From: Agathobacter rectalis ATCC 33656
GTDB taxonomy: Bacteria; Bacillota; Clostridia; Lachnospirales; Lachnospiraceae
Reading direction: 5' to 3'
Length of the DNA stretch: 64,000 bases
NCBI RefSeq assembly: GCF_000020605.1
Contig: NC_012781.1
Span: 1,551,501 to 1,615,500, forward strand
The notes under the pieces were generated by a model. The model saw only the letters and a list, made by a program, of their open reading frames with translations. It was not told the DNA's origin and searched no databases. The translations under genes and the position numbers were made by a program. Below, piece by piece: positions 18,317 through 29,326 of the stretch. The first letter of the stretch is position 1. Each line of letters opens with the position of its first letter.

Positions 18317-19606
18317 ATGAGAACTTTAAAACTTACAAAGGATTCACAGAAGAACATATTGGAGAGCCTGCTTAAGAGAAGCCCTAACAACTATACAGAG
18401 TATGAGAGCACGGTAAATGAGATTATAAACAATGTAAAGGAAAACCGTGATAAGGCTGTTTTTGAATACACAAAGAAATTTGATAAAGCGGATGTGGATG
18501 CATCAAATATCCGTGTCACAGAGGAAGAAATAAAGGAAGCATATGAGCTGGTTGATGAGAAGCTTCTTGCCGTTATAAAAAAAGCTCTTGTAAATATCAG
18601 AAAATATCATGAGAAGCAGCTGCAGAACTCATGGTTTACAACAGAGGACGGCATCATTTTAGGACAGAAGGTCACACCTATAGCAAAGGCAGGAGTATAT
18701 GTGCCGGGCGGCAAGGCTGTCTATCCTTCATCTGTGCTGATGAACGTGCTTCCTGCAAAGGTAGCAGGCGTTGAAAAGATTGTTATGTGTACACCATGTG
18801 GAGCTGACGGCAAGGTATATCCTTCCACACTTGTAGCCGCAAACGAGGCCGGAGTAGATGAAATCTACAAGGTAGGTGGTGCACAGGCTATCGCTGCAAT
18901 GGCATTTGGTACAGAGAGTGTGCCAAAGGTAGACAAGATTGTTGGACCGGGAAATATTTTTGTTGCCCTTGCCAAAAAGGCTGTGTTTGGATATGTCAGC
19001 ATTGATTCAATCGCAGGACCTAGCGAGATTCTGGTGCTTGCAGATGAGACTGCAAATCCACGTTATGTGGCAGCGGATTTACTTTCACAGGCCGAGCATG
19101 ATGAGATGGCATCAGCTATCTTGATCACAACAAGTGAGGAGCTTGCAAAGAAAGTATCAGAGGAAGTTGATAAGTTTGTTGAGGTCCTCTCAAGAAAAGA
19201 AATCATTGAGAAATCTCTTGAAAACTACGGATATATACTTGTTGCAGAGGATATGGATGAGGCAATTGATGCAGTAAACGATATCGCTTCAGAGCATATG
19301 GAGATTGTCACAAGAGATCCTTTCTCAGTCATGACAAAAATCAAAAATGCAGGAGCAATTTTTATCGGAGAGTACTCATCAGAGCCTTTGGGAGACTATT
19401 TTGCAGGACCAAACCATGTTCTGCCTACAAACGGAACAGCAAAATTCTTCTCAGCCTTATCTGTAGATGACTTTATCAAAAAGTCAAGCATCATCTCATA
19501 TTCAAGAGAAGCACTTGAGAGAATACATACAGATATTGAGCAGTTTGCAGAGTGTGAGAAGCTTACGGCACATGCAAATTCAATCAAGGTTAGATTTGAG
19601 GATTAG
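18317..19606 (+). CDS. hisD: Histidinol dehydrogenase
   Basis: 429 aa. Zn- and NAD-dependent, oxidises L-histidinol to L-histidine in two steps. Signature seen: VYVPGGKAVYPSSVLMN, VGGAQAIAAMAFGT, KIVGPGNIFV, SIAGPSEILVLAD, the zinc-ligand region SQAEHDEMASAIL, and GPNHVLPTNGTAKF near the C-terminus. ACGGAGG precedes the start at good spacing. Third gene of the his operon. Confidence 0.97.
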   Translation: MRTLKLTKDSQKNILESLLKRSPNNYTEYESTVNEIINNVKENRDKAVFEYTKKFDKADVDASNIRVTEEEIKEAYELVDEKLLAVIKKALVNIRKYHEKQLQNSWFTTEDGIILGQKVTPIAKAGVYVPGGKAVYPSSVLMNVLPAKVAGVEKIVMCTPCGADGKVYPSTLVAANEAGVDEIYKVGGAQAIAAMAFGTESVPKVDKIVGPGNIFVALAKKAVFGYVSIDSIAGPSEILVLADETANPRYVAADLLSQAEHDEMASAILITTSEELAKKVSEEVDKFVEVLSRKEIIEKSLENYGYILVAEDMDEAIDAVNDIASEHMEIVTRDPFSVMTKIKNAGAIFIGEYSSEPLGDYFAGPNHVLPTNGTAKFFSALSVDDFIKKSSIISYSREALERIHTDIEQFAECEKLTAHANSIKVRFED

Positions 19607-19621
19607 TCAAAGGAGTAAGAA

Positions 19622-20212
19622 ATGGCAGATAGATGCGCTAAGCTTAGTAGAAAAACAAAAGAGACTGATATTTCGGTCGGTTTAAATATAGACGGAACCG
19701 GAAAATCAAATATAGACACGGGCATAGGCTTCTTTAACCATATGCTGGAGGGCTTTTCAAAGCATGGGTTTTTTGACCTCGATATGACATGCGACGGTGA
19801 CTTAAATGTGGACTGTCATCATACTATAGAGGACTGCGGCATAGTGCTTGGCAATGCTATAGCACAGGCTGTCGGAGACAAAAAGGGCATAAAGAGATTT
19901 GGAAGCTTTATTTTACCGATGGATGAGGTGCTGGTGCTTTGTGCCATTGACTTATCAGGCAGACCGTACCTGCAGTTTGACGGTGAGTTTACCTGCGAGA
20001 GAGTCGGAGATATGGATACAGAGATGGTTAGAGAGTTTTTCTATGCCGTTTCTTACTCTGCTGCGATGAATCTGCATATAAAGGTTTTGACACCGGGAAA
20101 TAATCATCATATGATAGAAGCTATGTTTAAGGCATTTGCCAAGGCGCTTGACGATGCCTGCACCTATGATAGCAGAATAAAGGACGTGATGTCCACGAAA
20201 GGAAGTTTGTAA
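19622..20212 (+). CDS. hisB: Imidazoleglycerol-phosphate dehydratase
   Basis: 196 aa, monofunctional HisB dehydrating imidazole-glycerol phosphate to imidazole-acetol phosphate. Metal-binding motifs are present: [26 protein letters not shown], and [21 protein letters not shown] lies just before the start. No HisB-N phosphatase domain, so the histidinol-phosphatase must be elsewhere. Confidence 0.96.
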   Translation: MADRCAKLSRKTKETDISVGLNIDGTGKSNIDTGIGFFNHMLEGFSKHGFFDLDMTCDGDLNVDCHHTIEDCGIVLGNAIAQAVGDKKGIKRFGSFILPMDEVLVLCAIDLSGRPYLQFDGEFTCERVGDMDTEMVREFFYAVSYSAAMNLHIKVLTPGNNHHMIEAMFKAFAKALDDACTYDSRIKDVMSTKGSL

Positions 20213-20213
20213 T

Positions 20214-21497
20214 TTGACTGGTTTTAAGAACATCGTTGCTACACTGTATTTAAAAAACGGCCAGGCCGTGAAATCAGCGTCTGATATGACAGTTATGGGC
20301 GACGTCTACAATCTGTGTCAGCTCTACAATGACAGTGGCATAGACAAGATTATTATTTTTGATCTTTCAACTGATGATGATGAGCATGAGAAAAACATAC
20401 ATACGATAGAAAATATAAACAGAAATATCGACATAAAGGTGTGCGCCGGAGGCAATATCAACCGCATAGAGGACGTGAAAAAGCTGCTGTATGCAGGCTG
20501 TTTACAGGTCATCTTCAATGCTACAAAGGATTCAAGCCTTGAGCTTGCAAATGTGGCAAGCGAGAAGTTTGGCAAGGATAAAATCCTTTTGTCAATCAGC
20601 AATGTAGACTATATTTTCAAGCATCAGGAGGAGATAGAGGATACCTTTCATGAGCTTTTGGTCTTGAATATAGATATAATAGATGCCCTTGAGAATCTCA
20701 CATCCACACCGTATGTGGTCTATATGCCGCAGTTTGACATGGATAAAATAATTGATGTCATGAAGCGTGAAACACTAAGAGGCATTGCAGGAGAGTTTAT
20801 CAATGATCCTGAAAATGATATCATGGCGTTAAAGACAAAGCTTTCTGACGGAGGAATACTTGTTGACAATTTTACTCCAGACTTAAAGTGGTCTGATTTA
20901 AAGCTCAACTCTGACGGCATGGTGCCTGTCATAGTGCAGGATTACCGCAATGAGCAGGTGCTCATGCTTGCCTATATGAATGAGGAGGCCTTCAATGTCA
21001 CGATAAACAGCGGACGCATGACCTACTGGAGCAGAAGCCGCAATGAGCTTTGGACCAAGGGACTTACATCAGGACATTTACAGTACGTAAAGTCTTTGAC
21101 AGCGGACTGTGATTATGATACTATCCTTGCGAAGGTTTCGCAGGTGGGAGCTGCATGTCACACATGTAACAGGACCTGCTTTTTCAATAATATCGTGAAA
21201 AAGGAGTATGTGGAGAAGAATCCACTTACAGTGCTTGAATCAGTCTATGCGGTGATAGTTGACCGTATGAAGAATCCAAAGGAAGACTCGTACACCAATG
21301 CTGTCATGGAAAAGGGCATAGATGAGATATTAAAAAAGCTCGGACACGAGTGCACTGAGATTATTCTGGCAGCCAAAAATCCGGACAGTGATGATTTGAA
21401 GTTTGAGATATCGGACTTTATGTACCACTGCATGATTCTTATGGCTCAGAAAAATATCACATGGGCAGAGATAGCAGGGGAGCTGGCACAGCGATAG
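20214..21497 (+). CDS. hisI: HisIE bifunctional enzyme with an N-terminal degenerate HisF/HisA-like barrel
   Basis: 427 aa starting at TTG 20214, 1 nt after hisB stop, with GAAAGGAAG upstream; no ATG fits better. Residues 1 to about 220 resemble a HisF/HisA (beta-alpha)8 barrel: [16 protein letters not shown] at strand 1 and [19 protein letters not shown] at a phosphate site. The HisF catalytic Asp11 position reads Tyr (LYLKNG) and the Asp130 position reads Ser (LLSISN). About 225-335 is the cyclohydrolase HisI with CDYD and the zinc Cys motif [12 protein letters not shown]. About 340-427 is the HisE pyrophosphohydrolase with [11 protein letters not shown] and the [13 protein letters not shown] helix. 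The HisIE steps should be active; the barrel looks catalytically dead. Confidence 0.88.
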   Translation: MTGFKNIVATLYLKNGQAVKSASDMTVMGDVYNLCQLYNDSGIDKIIIFDLSTDDDEHEKNIHTIENINRNIDIKVCAGGNINRIEDVKKLLYAGCLQVIFNATKDSSLELANVASEKFGKDKILLSISNVDYIFKHQEEIEDTFHELLVLNIDIIDALENLTSTPYVVYMPQFDMDKIIDVMKRETLRGIAGEFINDPENDIMALKTKLSDGGILVDNFTPDLKWSDLKLNSDGMVPVIVQDYRNEQVLMLAYMNEEAFNVTINSGRMTYWSRSRNELWTKGLTSGHLQYVKSLTADCDYDTILAKVSQVGAACHTCNRTCFFNNIVKKEYVEKNPLTVLESVYAVIVDRMKNPKEDSYTNAVMEKGIDEILKKLGHECTEIILAAKNPDSDDLKFEISDFMYHCMILMAQKNITWAEIAGELAQR

Positions 21498-21531
21498 CCT
21501 TAAAACACAATAATTATTTAGAGGAAATTAT

Positions 21532-23394
21532 ATGAGAAAACTAGCTTTAAGTGATGAGATACTTATGAAGGTAGACAAACCGGCTAGATATATCGGGAAT
21601 GAGTTCAACTCAGTAATGAAAGACACATCGCAGGTAAATATACGTTTTGCGATGTGTTTTCCTGATGTTTATGAGATTGGTATGTCACATCTGGGAATCC
21701 AGATATTATATGATATGTTCAACCGCATGGATGACGTGTGGTGCGAGAGAGTTTATTCTCCGTGGCCTGATCTGCATGAAATCATGAAGCAGGAGAATAT
21801 ACCGCTTTTCGGACTTGAGTCGCAGGAGCCTATAAAAGACTTTGACTTTGTAGCCATGACGCTGCAGTATGAGATGTGCTACACAAATATTTTGCAGATA
21901 CTTGACCTCGCACAGATACCGCTTCGTTCAAGGGATAGAGCGGAAGGCTGTCCTATTGTGATTGCAGGTGGTCCATGTACCTACAATCCGGAGCCGATTG
22001 CAGACTTCTTTGATATATTTTATATCGGAGAGGGTGAGACACAGTACGGCAATCTTTTTGAGCTTTATAAGAAGGCAAAGGCTGATGGACTTTCAAGGGA
22101 AGAGTTTTTACATGAGGCTGCAAAGATTGAGGGTCTTTATGTACCTGCTTTGTATGAGGTGGAGTACAATGAGGATGGAACAATTTGCTGCATGAAGCCT
22201 AAGTATGATGATATTCCGGTAAAGATAAAAAAGCAGGTGCAGGTAGATTTGACTAACTCAACCTACCCGGAGGCACCGGTTGTGCCTTTTATCAAGGCTA
22301 CGCAGGATAGAATGGTGCTTGAAATACAGCGTGGCTGTATAAGAGGCTGCCGTTTCTGTCAGGCCGGTATGATTTACCGCCCAAACCGTGAGAAAAAGGT
22401 TGACCACTTAAAGGACGTTGCAGCGGCTCTTATCAAAAATACAGGACACGAGGAGATTTCTTTAAGCTCCTTAAGCTCATCCGACTACAAGGAGCTTGAC
22501 GAGCTCATCACATTTTTGCTTGATATCTGCAAGGAAAAGAAGATAAATATCTCCCTGCCTTCACTCAGAATTGATGCGTTTTCGCTCGATATCATGCAGA
22601 AGGTGCAGGATGTCAAAAAAAGCAGTCTGACCTTTGCGCCTGAGGCCGGTACACAGCGCCTTAGAAATGTCATTAACAAGGGACTTACCGTGGATGATAT
22701 CATGAACGGCTCAAAACAGGCATTTGAGGGCGGCTGGAACAAGGTGAAGTTTTATTTCATGCTCGGTCTGCCTACAGAGACAGAGGAAGATATGAGGGGC
22801 ATTCCTGAGCTTGCAAACGATGTGGCGGCATTGTACTATGATACCGTTCCAAAGGAAAAGAGAGCCGGAAAATGCCAGATTACGATAAGTACATCATTTT
22901 TCGTGCCAAAGCCTTTTACACCATTCCAGTGGGCGAGAATGTATGAGCCTTCTGAGTATCTGGGCAGAGCCAAAATAGTAAATGACCATGTAAAGGAGCA
23001 GCTCAACAGAAAGAGCATCAGATACAACTGGCATGAGGCCTATGTCACTGTGATAGAGGGCATACTTGCAAGAGGCGACAGAAGGCTTTGCGATGCGATA
23101 GTAAAGGTATACGAAAAGGGCGGATATTATGATGCCTGGACAGAGTATTTTGACTATGACAGATGGATTGATTCGATAAAGGAATGCGGACTGGATCCGG
23201 ATTTCTACACGATGAGAGAAAGGCCTTTAGATGAAGTATTCCCATGGGATTTTATCGATATAGGTGTGACAAAGCAGTTTATGATAAGAGAGTGGGAGAC
23301 AGCCCATAAGGAGACAGTCACTCCTAACTGCCGCATGAGGTGCTCTGCCTGCGGTGCAAAGAGCTATGGAGGAGGTGTCTGCTATGAAAATTAG
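21532..23394 (+). CDS. TIGR03960-type B12-binding-fold/radical SAM protein
   Basis: 620 aa. N-terminal cobalamin-binding-like domain (FAMCFPDVYEIGMSHLGIQILYDMFN), then a radical SAM core with RGCIRGCRFCQAGM near 270 and TFAPEAGTQRLRNVINKG, and a Cys-rich C-terminus (CRMRCSACGAKSYGGGVC) that may hold another cluster or zinc. Substrate unknown. In Firmicutes it is regularly followed, as here, by a DUF2344 protein and RNase G, which suggests an RNA or ribosome-related modification (inference). Confidence 0.9.
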   Translation: MRKLALSDEILMKVDKPARYIGNEFNSVMKDTSQVNIRFAMCFPDVYEIGMSHLGIQILYDMFNRMDDVWCERVYSPWPDLHEIMKQENIPLFGLESQEPIKDFDFVAMTLQYEMCYTNILQILDLAQIPLRSRDRAEGCPIVIAGGPCTYNPEPIADFFDIFYIGEGETQYGNLFELYKKAKADGLSREEFLHEAAKIEGLYVPALYEVEYNEDGTICCMKPKYDDIPVKIKKQVQVDLTNSTYPEAPVVPFIKATQDRMVLEIQRGCIRGCRFCQAGMIYRPNREKKVDHLKDVAAALIKNTGHEEISLSSLSSSDYKELDELITFLLDICKEKKINISLPSLRIDAFSLDIMQKVQDVKKSSLTFAPEAGTQRLRNVINKGLTVDDIMNGSKQAFEGGWNKVKFYFMLGLPTETEEDMRGIPELANDVAALYYDTVPKEKRAGKCQITISTSFFVPKPFTPFQWARMYEPSEYLGRAKIVNDHVKEQLNRKSIRYNWHEAYVTVIEGILARGDRRLCDAIVKVYEKGGYYDAWTEYFDYDRWIDSIKECGLDPDFYTMRERPLDEVFPWDFIDIGVTKQFMIREWETAHKETVTPNCRMRCSACGAKSYGGGVCYEN

Positions 23395-24103
23395 AGTGAA
23401 GTTTAAAAAATGGGGCTGCATGAAGTTTATAGGACATCTCGATATGATGAGATACTTCCAGAAGGCGGTCAGAAGGGCAGATATTGATATCCGCTATTCA
23501 GAGGGGTATTCTGCTCACCAGATTATGTCGTTTGCGGCTCCGCTTGGAGTGGGCATCACAAGTGATGGTGAGTACTTTGACATAGATGTAAATACAACAG
23601 AATCTACAGAAAAAAGCATACAAGCTTTAAATGCCCAGATGGTGGACGGAGTAGAGGTGACAGGGTATGTGCTTCTGCCGGATGATGCAAAGAAGGCTAT
23701 GTCGCTTGTTGCGGCTGCAGATTATGTGCTTAGCTTCAAGGATGGCTATGAGAGCCCATACACCATAGAGGAGTGGAAGGAAGCGATAGATAAGCACTTT
23801 TTTGACGAGCCATCCTTTGTTGTGATGAAAAAGACTAAAAAGAGTGAGAGAGAGGTAGATATAAAGCCTCTTGTATACAAGCTTACAGTCATGGAAAATA
23901 ACAAAAAGCCTGAGTTTTTCATGCAGGTATCAACAGGAAGCATTGACAATATAAAGCCTGAGTTTGTGCTTCAGGCCATATACGAAAAGTGTGGACTTGA
24001 TTACAATCCGCTTGCCATACAAATCCACAGGCAGGAAGTGTATGCAAGAAAAGACGATGGAACACTCATTTGTCTGCTTGACATGGGAGAAGAAATCTCA
24101 TAA
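23384..24103 (+). CDS. TIGR03936/DUF2344 radical SAM-associated protein
   Basis: 239 aa. Start at ATG 23384, after GGAGGAGGTG, overlapping the radical SAM gene by 11 nt; tight coupling suggests the two act together. Contains MKIRVKFKKWGCMKFIGHLDMMRYFQKAVRRADI, with basic residues typical of the family, and SAPLGVGI-like FAAPLGVGITSDGEYFD. In some bacteria the two are fused into one polypeptide. Biochemical function unknown. Confidence 0.88.
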   Translation: MKIRVKFKKWGCMKFIGHLDMMRYFQKAVRRADIDIRYSEGYSAHQIMSFAAPLGVGITSDGEYFDIDVNTTESTEKSIQALNAQMVDGVEVTGYVLLPDDAKKAMSLVAAADYVLSFKDGYESPYTIEEWKEAIDKHFFDEPSFVVMKKTKKSEREVDIKPLVYKLTVMENNKKPEFFMQVSTGSIDNIKPEFVLQAIYEKCGLDYNPLAIQIHRQEVYARKDDGTLICLLDMGEEIS

Positions 24104-25311
24104 TGAACAGAATTATTCTGACTAAAACAGTAAAAAATAATAAGACATACACAGTGTATGCACTGATGGACGAAAACGGAAATTATAAGGATTTCCAGCT
24201 CCTTCCCGAGAAGGATACAATAATAAACAATATATACGCGGCAAGGGTAAATAAGATACTGCCGGGCATAAATGCGGCATTTGTGACCATTGCGCAGAAT
24301 AAAAGCTGTTATCTGTCGCTAAATGATGCAAAAAATCCTGTATACACAAACAAAAAATCAAAAAAAGAAGGATTGTGTGAGGGCGATGAGATACTTGTGC
24401 AGGTCATAAAGGATGCGCTAAAGACAAAGGATCCGGTGGTCACAACAAAGCTTTCTATATTCGGAAGCAATGTGATTCTCACCAATTTTGATACACAGAT
24501 AGGTGTTTCATCGAAGCTGGATAAGGAAAGGGCGGCTCTTTTACGTAAGGCTGTGCTTTTAAGTTGTGCAGACCACGAAAAAGAGGGCTATGGCATCATA
24601 GTCAGAACCAATGCCAAAAATGTGGAGGATAAAGCGGTTTCGCAAGATGCATATTCGGTAGCACAGAAATATGATCAGATAATAAAAAAGGCACCGCATC
24701 AGGCACTCTATTCATGCGTATATCATGGGATGAGCGACTATCTGCTTTTAATGAAGACAATTGATTTTGCCACGGTGGAGTGGATAAAGACTGACTGCGA
24801 TGACATATATGACAGTCTTCTTACAGAGTACGGCATATATGACCATGCTCCTGAAAAGATAATGCGATATGACGATTCAGCTATCAGCATGTCAACACTC
24901 TATGGCATAAGAGGGCTGATTGATAATCTGACCTCGCGCAGGGTATGGCTTGACTGTGGTGGCAACATCATAATAGAACAGCTTGAGACACTTACCTTTA
25001 TAGATGTAAACAGTGCAAAGAATATATCGTCGGGGAGCAATAGTATATTAAAGACCAATATGGAGGCCGCAAAGGAGATAGCCAGGCAGCTTCGGCTCAG
25101 AAATATCTCCGGCATGATAATAATTGATTTTATCAATATGAAGTCTGAGGCATCAAAGGATACGCTTATTGAAGAGCTCAAACGGTATATAAAGGACGAT
25201 AATACAGTCTGTACCTTTGTGGATATCACGAAGCTTGGACTGGTGGAGCTGACCAGAAAAAAGGTCCACAAATCTCTTAAACAAATTTTAGAAAAAACAC
25301 TTGACGAATAG
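24103..25311 (+). CDS. rng: Ribonuclease G/E family endoribonuclease
   Basis: 402 aa, overlapping the previous stop by 1 nt. S1-like RNA-binding insert near residues 35-100 (NNIYAARVNKILPGINAAFVTIAQNKSCYLSL), RNase H-like core, and two catalytic acidic sites in FIDVNSAKN and MIIIDFINM. It lacks the long degradosome scaffold of RNase E, so it is the short RNase G type. Likely single-strand endonuclease in rRNA/mRNA processing. The zinc-link cysteines are not evident before the stop, so multimerisation may differ. Confidence 0.92.
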   Translation: MNRIILTKTVKNNKTYTVYALMDENGNYKDFQLLPEKDTIINNIYAARVNKILPGINAAFVTIAQNKSCYLSLNDAKNPVYTNKKSKKEGLCEGDEILVQVIKDALKTKDPVVTTKLSIFGSNVILTNFDTQIGVSSKLDKERAALLRKAVLLSCADHEKEGYGIIVRTNAKNVEDKAVSQDAYSVAQKYDQIIKKAPHQALYSCVYHGMSDYLLLMKTIDFATVEWIKTDCDDIYDSLLTEYGIYDHAPEKIMRYDDSAISMSTLYGIRGLIDNLTSRRVWLDCGGNIIIEQLETLTFIDVNSAKNISSGSNSILKTNMEAAKEIARQLRLRNISGMIIIDFINMKSEASKDTLIEELKRYIKDDNTVCTFVDITKLGLVELTRKKVHKSLKQILEKTLDE

Positions 25312-25317
25312 ATAGCT

Positions 25318-25410
25318 CTATGCTAATATACTGGAGTATGCCGCACAGTGAGGTATAAGTTTGCGACTTTCGCAACACCGTAACTGGCGAGTAATGATAA
25401 ATAGGAGGTG
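25318..25410 (+). ncRNA. Ribosomal protein L21 leader (L21 autoregulatory RNA)
   Basis: The 90-odd bases before rplU are GC-richer and structured. TACTGGAG, GCCGCACAGTGAGGTATAAG, GCGACTTTCGCAACACCG and GTAACTGGCGAG are recognisable pieces of the Firmicutes L21 leader family. Hairpin GCGAC-TTTC-GC-type is visible at about 25361-25373. L21 or its complex is thought to bind the leader and repress the rplU-prp-rpmA operon. Boundaries are approximate. Confidence 0.75.
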
Positions 25411-25414
25411 CCAT

Positions 25415-25723
25415 ATGTACGCAATTATAGCAACAGGTGGTAAGCAGTACAAAGTATCTGAAGGCGATATCATTACCATTGAAAAGCTTGGCGTTGAAGC
25501 TGGTGAGAAGGTTACTTTTGATCAGGTTTTAGTTGTAGGCGGAGATGATCTCAAGGTTGGAGATCCAACAGTTGCAGGTGCAACAGTTGAGGCTTCTGTA
25601 GTTAAAGAAGGCAGAGCTAAAAAGGTTATCGTTTACAAGTACAAGAGAAAAACCGGATATCACAAAAAGAACGGACACAGACAGGCTTTCACACAGGTTA
25701 AGATTGAAAAAATTAACGGATAA
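25415..25723 (+). CDS. rplU: 50S ribosomal protein L21
   Basis: 102 aa from ATG 25415 behind TAGGAGGTG. Canonical N-terminus [18 protein letters not shown] and C-terminal [20 protein letters not shown] rRNA-binding loop. Upstream in-frame codons fall inside the leader RNA. First gene of the conserved rplU-prp-rpmA operon. Confidence 0.98.
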   Translation: MYAIIATGGKQYKVSEGDIITIEKLGVEAGEKVTFDQVLVVGGDDLKVGDPTVAGATVEASVVKEGRAKKVIVYKYKRKTGYHKKNGHRQAFTQVKIEKING

Positions 25724-26052
25724 TGATAGCTATAACCGTTTATCAGAATTCAAAAGGACATAAGATAGGCTTTAAGTCAAAGGGACATGCAGGTTTTGCA
25801 GATTCCGGTTATGATATAATCTGTGCCGGGGTTTCAGCGCTGGTGATCAACTTCATCAATTCCGCTGAAGAGCTGTGTCATGCTGAGTACAGCCTTGATA
25901 CAGACGAAGAGACAGGTATGATTGACTACAGACTTGACAAGCCTGCGACAGGTGATGTTGCACTGCTTATGGATTCCATGATTCTGGGACTAAAAGGAAT
26001 ACAAAGAGACTATGGGAATGAGTACATCATTCTAGACTTCAAGGAGGTGTAA
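25723..26052 (+). CDS. prp: Ribosomal-processing cysteine protease Prp
   Basis: 109 aa, ATG overlapping the rplU stop by 1 nt. Prp cleaves the N-terminal extension of L27 in Firmicutes. Catalytic dyad visible: His in SKGHAGFADSG (about residue 22) and Cys in YDIICAGVSAL (about residue 34). The matching substrate is the next gene, whose product carries the cleavage motif. Confidence 0.95.
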   Translation: MIAITVYQNSKGHKIGFKSKGHAGFADSGYDIICAGVSALVINFINSAEELCHAEYSLDTDEETGMIDYRLDKPATGDVALLMDSMILGLKGIQRDYGNEYIILDFKEV

Positions 26053-26055
26053 GAC

Positions 26056-26343
26056 ATGTTGAATATGAACCTTCAGTTTTTTGCTCATAAAAAGGGAGTT
26101 GGTTCTACAAAGAACGGACGTGACTCTGAGTCTAAGAGATTAGGCGCTAAGAGAGCAGACGGACAATTCGTAAAAGCTGGTAATATTCTTTACAGACAGC
26201 GTGGTACAAAGATTCACCCTGGTACAAACGTTGGTATCGGTGGAGATGATACATTATATGCTAAGGTTGATGGCGTATTAAGATTTGAGAGAGTTGGAAG
26301 AGATAAGAAACAGGCTTCCGTATATCCAGTAGTGAACGAATAA
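26056..26343 (+). CDS. rpmA: 50S ribosomal protein L27, with Prp-cleaved N-terminal extension
   Basis: 95 aa. AAGGAGGT lies 7 nt upstream. The N-terminus [21 protein letters not shown] carries the Prp motif: cleavage after the Phe-Phe exposes the mature Ala-His-Lys-Lys end, which reaches the peptidyl-transferase centre. The rest is typical L27 ([18 protein letters not shown]). Followed by a strong terminator. Confidence 0.98.
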   Translation: MLNMNLQFFAHKKGVGSTKNGRDSESKRLGAKRADGQFVKAGNILYRQRGTKIHPGTNVGIGGDDTLYAKVDGVLRFERVGRDKKQASVYPVVNE

Positions 26344-26348
26344 GATTT

Positions 26349-26378
26349 AAACCCCGACTTTTATTAGCCGGGGTTTTT
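26349..26378 (+). terminator. Rho-independent terminator of rplU-prp-rpmA
   Basis: Stem AAACCCCG (26349-26356) with CGGGGTTT (26369-26376) followed by TTT. Loop ACTTTTATTAGC. Confidence 0.92.
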
Positions 26379-26450
26379 ATGTTGTAAATTAGCAGGAATA
26401 TTGATTTATTTATTATTACTGTGTCTTATACAGATATAGCATAGTAATGA

Positions 26451-27791
<1,341 letters not shown>

Positions 27792-27806
27792 GGAGAAAGA
27801 GTATAT

Positions 27807-28103
27807 ATGAATTTATCAAGTAAACAGCGTGCATATTTAAGCAGCCTTGCAAGCACAATTAACCCTATTTTCAATATTGGAAAGGCATCGCTTACTCCGG
27901 AAATCATCGAGGCTCTTGATGCAGCACTTGAAAAGAGGGAGCTGATCAAGGTCGCAGTTCTTAAAAACTGCATAGATGATCCAAGAGAGATTGCAAGTGT
28001 AATCGGTGAGAGAACACACTCTGCAGTGGTTAAGGTAATAGGCAAAAAAATGATTTTTTATCGTCCTGCGAAGAAAAATCCAAAGATTAAGCTTCCGGAA
28101 TAA
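27807..28103 (+). CDS. yhbY: Ribosome assembly RNA-binding protein YhbY (CRM domain)
   Basis: 98 aa, single CRM domain. Typical pieces: LSSKQRAYLSSLASTINPIFNIGKASLTPE, KRELIKVAVLKNC, and the GxxG-type turn near VIGKKMIFYRP. Binds pre-50S rRNA. AAGGAG precedes the start. Second gene of an obg-yhbY-nadD-yqeK-rsfS run, conserved across Firmicutes. Confidence 0.95.
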   Translation: MNLSSKQRAYLSSLASTINPIFNIGKASLTPEIIEALDAALEKRELIKVAVLKNCIDDPREIASVIGERTHSAVVKVIGKKMIFYRPAKKNPKIKLPE

Positions 28104-28106
28104 GCC

Positions 28107-28733
28107 ATGAAAACAGGGATTTTTGGTGGGGCATTTGACCCGATACACAAAGGTCATATATACATGGCACAAAAGGCGATGGAAGAGTATTCTCTTGACA
28201 GGATTCTGCTTGTTCCGTCAGGTCACTCACCGAACAAGACTGAGAATGCAATGACAGCATTTAGCCACCGGTACAATATGTGTAAGCTGGCATCAGAAGC
28301 AGTGCCCGGTATTGAGGTGTCTGATATTGAGATAAAGGATGAGTCCACCAGCTATACGTATGTGACACTCCAAAAGCTAAAGGCGCTTTATCCGGAGGAT
28401 GAACTGTATTTTATCATGGGTGGAGATTCGCTCGACTATTTTGAGTCATGGATGAAGCCTGATATAATAGCCCAAACAGCAATAATCCTTGTTATGGTGA
28501 GGGAAAATTTTCCAAAGCAGCAGATGGAAGAAAAGATTGCTCATATCAAAAATCTGTTTCCTGCAGATATAAGACTTTTAAAGTGTGACAGGATGGATGT
28601 GTCATCTACTCAGGTCAGGAGACTGCTACGTGCCAAGTCACAGGCAGACGGGTATAGGAGTCCTAAAGGAGCGGAAATGTGTCTTGATGCTGCAGTTATG
28701 TCATATATACAGGCTAATAATTTATACAGGTGA
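28107..28733 (+). CDS. nadD: Nicotinate-nucleotide adenylyltransferase
   Basis: 208 aa. Adenylates nicotinate mononucleotide to NaAD in NAD synthesis. Nucleotidyltransferase motif GGAFDPIHKGHIYMAQ (HxGH-type HKGH) and the C-terminal SSTQVRR motif. Four nt after yhbY and tightly followed by yqeK, an arrangement common in Firmicutes. Confidence 0.95.
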   Translation: MKTGIFGGAFDPIHKGHIYMAQKAMEEYSLDRILLVPSGHSPNKTENAMTAFSHRYNMCKLASEAVPGIEVSDIEIKDESTSYTYVTLQKLKALYPEDELYFIMGGDSLDYFESWMKPDIIAQTAIILVMVRENFPKQQMEEKIAHIKNLFPADIRLLKCDRMDVSSTQVRRLLRAKSQADGYRSPKGAEMCLDAAVMSYIQANNLYR

Positions 28734-28739
28734 TAGAGT

Positions 28740-29321
28740 ATGGAAGTAAAAGAAATAAAGAAAAAGCTAAAGAAGAGCCTTGATAAACAAAGGTATCAGC
28801 ATACGCTTGGAGTGATGTATACTGCCGGCTGTCTTGCCATGGCAAACGGCTATTCGATAGAAAAGGCAATGCTTGCAGGCCTGCTTCATGACTGCGCCAA
28901 GTGTCTTTCGACTGAAAAGAAAATCGAACTCTGTGTAAAGAAAAATATAGACATAACAGAGGTAGAGATATCAAACCCGGGGCTGTTACATGCAAAGGCA
29001 GGCATGGTGCTGGCGGAGGAAGAGTATGGTATTAAGGATACGCAGATACTGCATGCCATAAGAGTGCATACTACAGGAGAAGCAGATATGGGGCTCCTTG
29101 ACAAAATACTCTTTGTGGCAGATTATATTGAGCCAAACAGATGTGAAGCACCGAGGCTTGAAGAGATAAGAAAGCTTGCTTTTTCAGACCTTGATAGGAC
29201 TGTTGCAGAGATATTGTATGATACAATCAATTTCCTTAACACAAAGAGTGGGGCAATAGATCCGACTACCCAGATTACTTACAATTATTATGCTAAATAC
29301 AGAGACAACAGGGAGGAATAA
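28740..29321 (+). CDS. yqeK: YqeK family symmetrical Ap4A hydrolase (HD domain)
   Basis: 193 aa HD-domain hydrolase. Metal-site motifs: RYQHTLGVMYTAG, GLLHDCAK (the HD pair), LLHAKAGMVLAEEEYG, and VADYIEPNR. YqeK hydrolyses diadenosine tetraphosphate to two ADP. Between nadD and rsfS, the conserved order. Confidence 0.94.
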   Translation: MEVKEIKKKLKKSLDKQRYQHTLGVMYTAGCLAMANGYSIEKAMLAGLLHDCAKCLSTEKKIELCVKKNIDITEVEISNPGLLHAKAGMVLAEEEYGIKDTQILHAIRVHTTGEADMGLLDKILFVADYIEPNRCEAPRLEEIRKLAFSDLDRTVAEILYDTINFLNTKSGAIDPTTQITYNYYAKYRDNREE

Positions 29322-29326
29322 CTGCT

